Shown: piece by piece, positions 6,120 to 6,980 of the stretch | Position numbering within the stretch: position 1 is the stretch's first letter | How the letters are laid out: every line of letters starts with the position of its first letter | Assembly (NCBI GenBank): GCA_947625175.1 | Contig: CANQNI010000080.1 | Span: 1 to 6,980, forward strand | Origin: an uncultured Eubacteriaceae bacterium | Lineage (GTDB): Bacteria > Bacillota > Clostridia > Eubacteriales > Eubacteriaceae | Direction: 5' to 3' | DNA length: 6,980 nucleotides | Notes under the pieces: generated by a model | Told to the model about the DNA's origin: nothing | Databases searched by the model: none | What the model saw: the letters and a program-made list of their open reading frames with translations, nothing else | Position numbers and translations under genes: made by a program

Positions 6120-6125
6120 ATAATT

Positions 6126-6130
6126 AGGAG
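6126..6130 (+). promoter_or_regulatory. Ribosome binding site of adk
   Basis: AGGAG lies 8 bases before the ATG at 6139, in the 19-base gap after secY. No terminator-like hairpin or promoter is visible in the gap, so adk is probably on the same transcript. Confidence 0.7.
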
Positions 6131-6138
6131 CTACTATA

Positions 6139-6783
6139 ATGCGAGCTATTTTATTAGGAGCACCAGGTGCTGGTAAAGGAACTCATGCAGTTGGTATTTC
6201 AAATCATTATGATATACCTCATATTTCAACAGGAGATTTATTTAGAGAAAATGTAGGAAATAATACCCCGCTTGGTCAAGAAGCTAAAACTTATATGGAC
6301 AAAGGGGAATTAGTTCCCGATGAATTAGTTATTCGCCTGGTAGAAGATAGATTAAGTAGACCTGATGTAGAAAATGGTTTTTTACTTGATGGTTTTCCAA
6401 GAACAATTCCTCAGGCTGAAGCACTTTGGGAAATGTGTGAAAAGAATGATATGCAATTAGATGCTGCTATTGATTTGGAAGCACCTTATGAATTAATCGA
6501 AAAAAGAATTGTAGGTCGTCGTTCCTGCCCTGAATGTGGAAAGATCTATAACATTTATTTTCAACCTCCTAAAGAAGAAGGTATCTGTGATGTTGATGGT
6601 TGTAAATTAGTTCAACGTGCAGATGATAATGAGGAAACAGTAAAAACCCGTTTTCAGGTTTATCAGGAAGAAACTGAACCTTTAATTGATTATTACAAAG
6701 AAAAAGGAATTTTAAGATCTTTTGATAGTACTAAACCAATTGAAGAAGTTCAGGAAGAAGTATTTGAAGCTTTTGATAAATAA
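6139..6783 (+). CDS. adk: Adenylate kinase with zinc-binding LID
   Basis: Adenylate kinase interconverts ATP + AMP and 2 ADP in the cytoplasm, setting the adenylate energy charge. The 214-residue product is a long-form enzyme. It has the P-loop GAPGAGKGT (7-15), the AMP-binding region with STGDLFR (30-36), GELVPDELV (56-64), DGFPRT (84-89, Arg88), RIVGRR (123-128) opening the LID, and QRADDNEETVKTR (159-171) with the catalytic arginines at 160 and 171. The LID holds Cys130, Cys133, Cys150 and Asp153, the Cys3-Asp zinc set known from B. subtilis Adk, which points to a Gram-positive enzyme. Cys155 is an extra nearby cysteine. Residue 16, just after the P-loop, is His where Gln is usual. Adk sits between secY and map, as in many Bacillota spc operons. 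The stop is 2 bases before map. Confidence 0.98.
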   Translation: MRAILLGAPGAGKGTHAVGISNHYDIPHISTGDLFRENVGNNTPLGQEAKTYMDKGELVPDELVIRLVEDRLSRPDVENGFLLDGFPRTIPQAEALWEMCEKNDMQLDAAIDLEAPYELIEKRIVGRRSCPECGKIYNIYFQPPKEEGICDVDGCKLVQRADDNEETVKTRFQVYQEETEPLIDYYKEKGILRSFDSTKPIEEVQEEVFEAFDK

Positions 6784-6785
6784 AT

Positions 6786-6980
6786 ATGATATTAATTAAA
6801 TCTGATCAGGAAATTGAAAAAATGCGGCGTGCTGGTAAAGTTGTCGCCGATTGTCATCTTTTAATTGAAGAGTTGATTAAACCAGGAGTAACTACTGAAG
6901 AATTAGATCAGAAAGCAGAAGAATTTATCAGAAAAGCTGGAGCTTACCCAACTTTTCTTAACTATCGGGGTTATCCCAAA
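6786..6980 (+). CDS. map: Methionine aminopeptidase, type I (3' end cut off by window)
   Basis: Map removes the initiator methionine from nascent proteins after deformylation, using a two-metal site. The frame is open to the last base and gives the first 65 residues of a protein usually about 250 long. It starts MILIKSDQEIEKMRRAGKVVADCH, then LIKPGVTTEELDQKAEEFIRKAGAYPTFLNYRGYP, matching the N-terminal part of type I Map (IKPGVTT.ELD and GA.P.F..Y.G(F/Y)P). The metal ligands (two Asp, one His, two Glu) all lie beyond the window. I chose ATG 6786 because it restores the normal N-terminus; the next ATG, at 6822, would remove the M(I/V)..K...EI.KM start. No clear ribosome binding site precedes it, so with a 2-base gap it is probably coupled to adk. 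No N-terminal zinc-finger extension is present. Confidence 0.95.
   Translation, partial: MILIKSDQEIEKMRRAGKVVADCHLLIEELIKPGVTTEELDQKAEEFIRKAGAYPTFLNYRGYPK

Noticed and set aside
6117..6138. Terminator or promoter between secY and adk
   Set aside because: Only a short imperfect palindrome around TAGGAGCTACTA is present, with no T-run; it coincides with the adk ribosome binding site.
1..6980. Mobile elements, CRISPR arrays, tRNA or other RNA genes, transferred genes
   Set aside because: The window is fully occupied by an intact ribosomal-protein operon with uniform codon use; no repeats or insertion boundaries are visible.

Overview
The window is a fragment of a bacterial ribosomal-protein superoperon: the end of the S10 cluster running without a break into the spc cluster. 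All sixteen genes lie on the + strand in the order rplP (5' end cut off) - rpmC - rpsQ - rplN - rplX - rplE - rpsN - rpsH - rplF - rplR - rpsE - rpmD - rplO - secY - adk - map (3' end cut off). Coding sequence fills almost the whole window. The largest gap is 38 bases (between rplF and rplR) and several junctions are 1-2 bases, so there are no long non-coding stretches to describe.

The organism looks like a low-GC member of the Bacillota (Firmicutes), probably Clostridia in the broad sense. The evidence is A/T-rich codon use, a short zinc-binding (type Z, C+) S14 in the spc operon, an adenylate kinase with a zinc-binding LID, the secY-adk-map order, and strong GGAGG-type ribosome binding sites. 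A finer placement (for example Tissierellia or Halanaerobiales) would be a guess.

Layout: positions 2-834 hold the S10-cluster tail (L16, L29, S17). Positions 854-4858 hold the spc ribosomal proteins (L14, L24, L5, S14, S8, L6, L18, S5, L30, L15). Positions 4860-6119 encode the translocon channel SecY. Positions 6139-6783 encode adenylate kinase, and 6786-6980 hold the first 65 codons of type I methionine aminopeptidase. The ribosomal proteins build the 50S and 30S subunits. SecY docks with translating ribosomes to export proteins, Adk balances adenine nucleotides, and Map trims the initiator methionine of new proteins. I see no promoter or intrinsic terminator anywhere inside, so one long transcript is likely, with translation of neighbours coupled at many junctions.

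This is a conserved housekeeping region and I found no undescribed system, mobile element, CRISPR array or RNA gene. The points worth a second look are small: forced TTG starts on the adjacent genes rplR and rpsE next to the operon's widest gap; a zinc-ribbon L24 with an altered KOW turn and a basic N-terminal extension; substitutions at normally conserved positions in L6, L15, SecY and Adk; and a map start with no visible ribosome binding site. Three start sites are settled here: rpmC at 353 rather than 344, rplE at 1585 rather than 1549, and TTG starts for rplR and rpsE.
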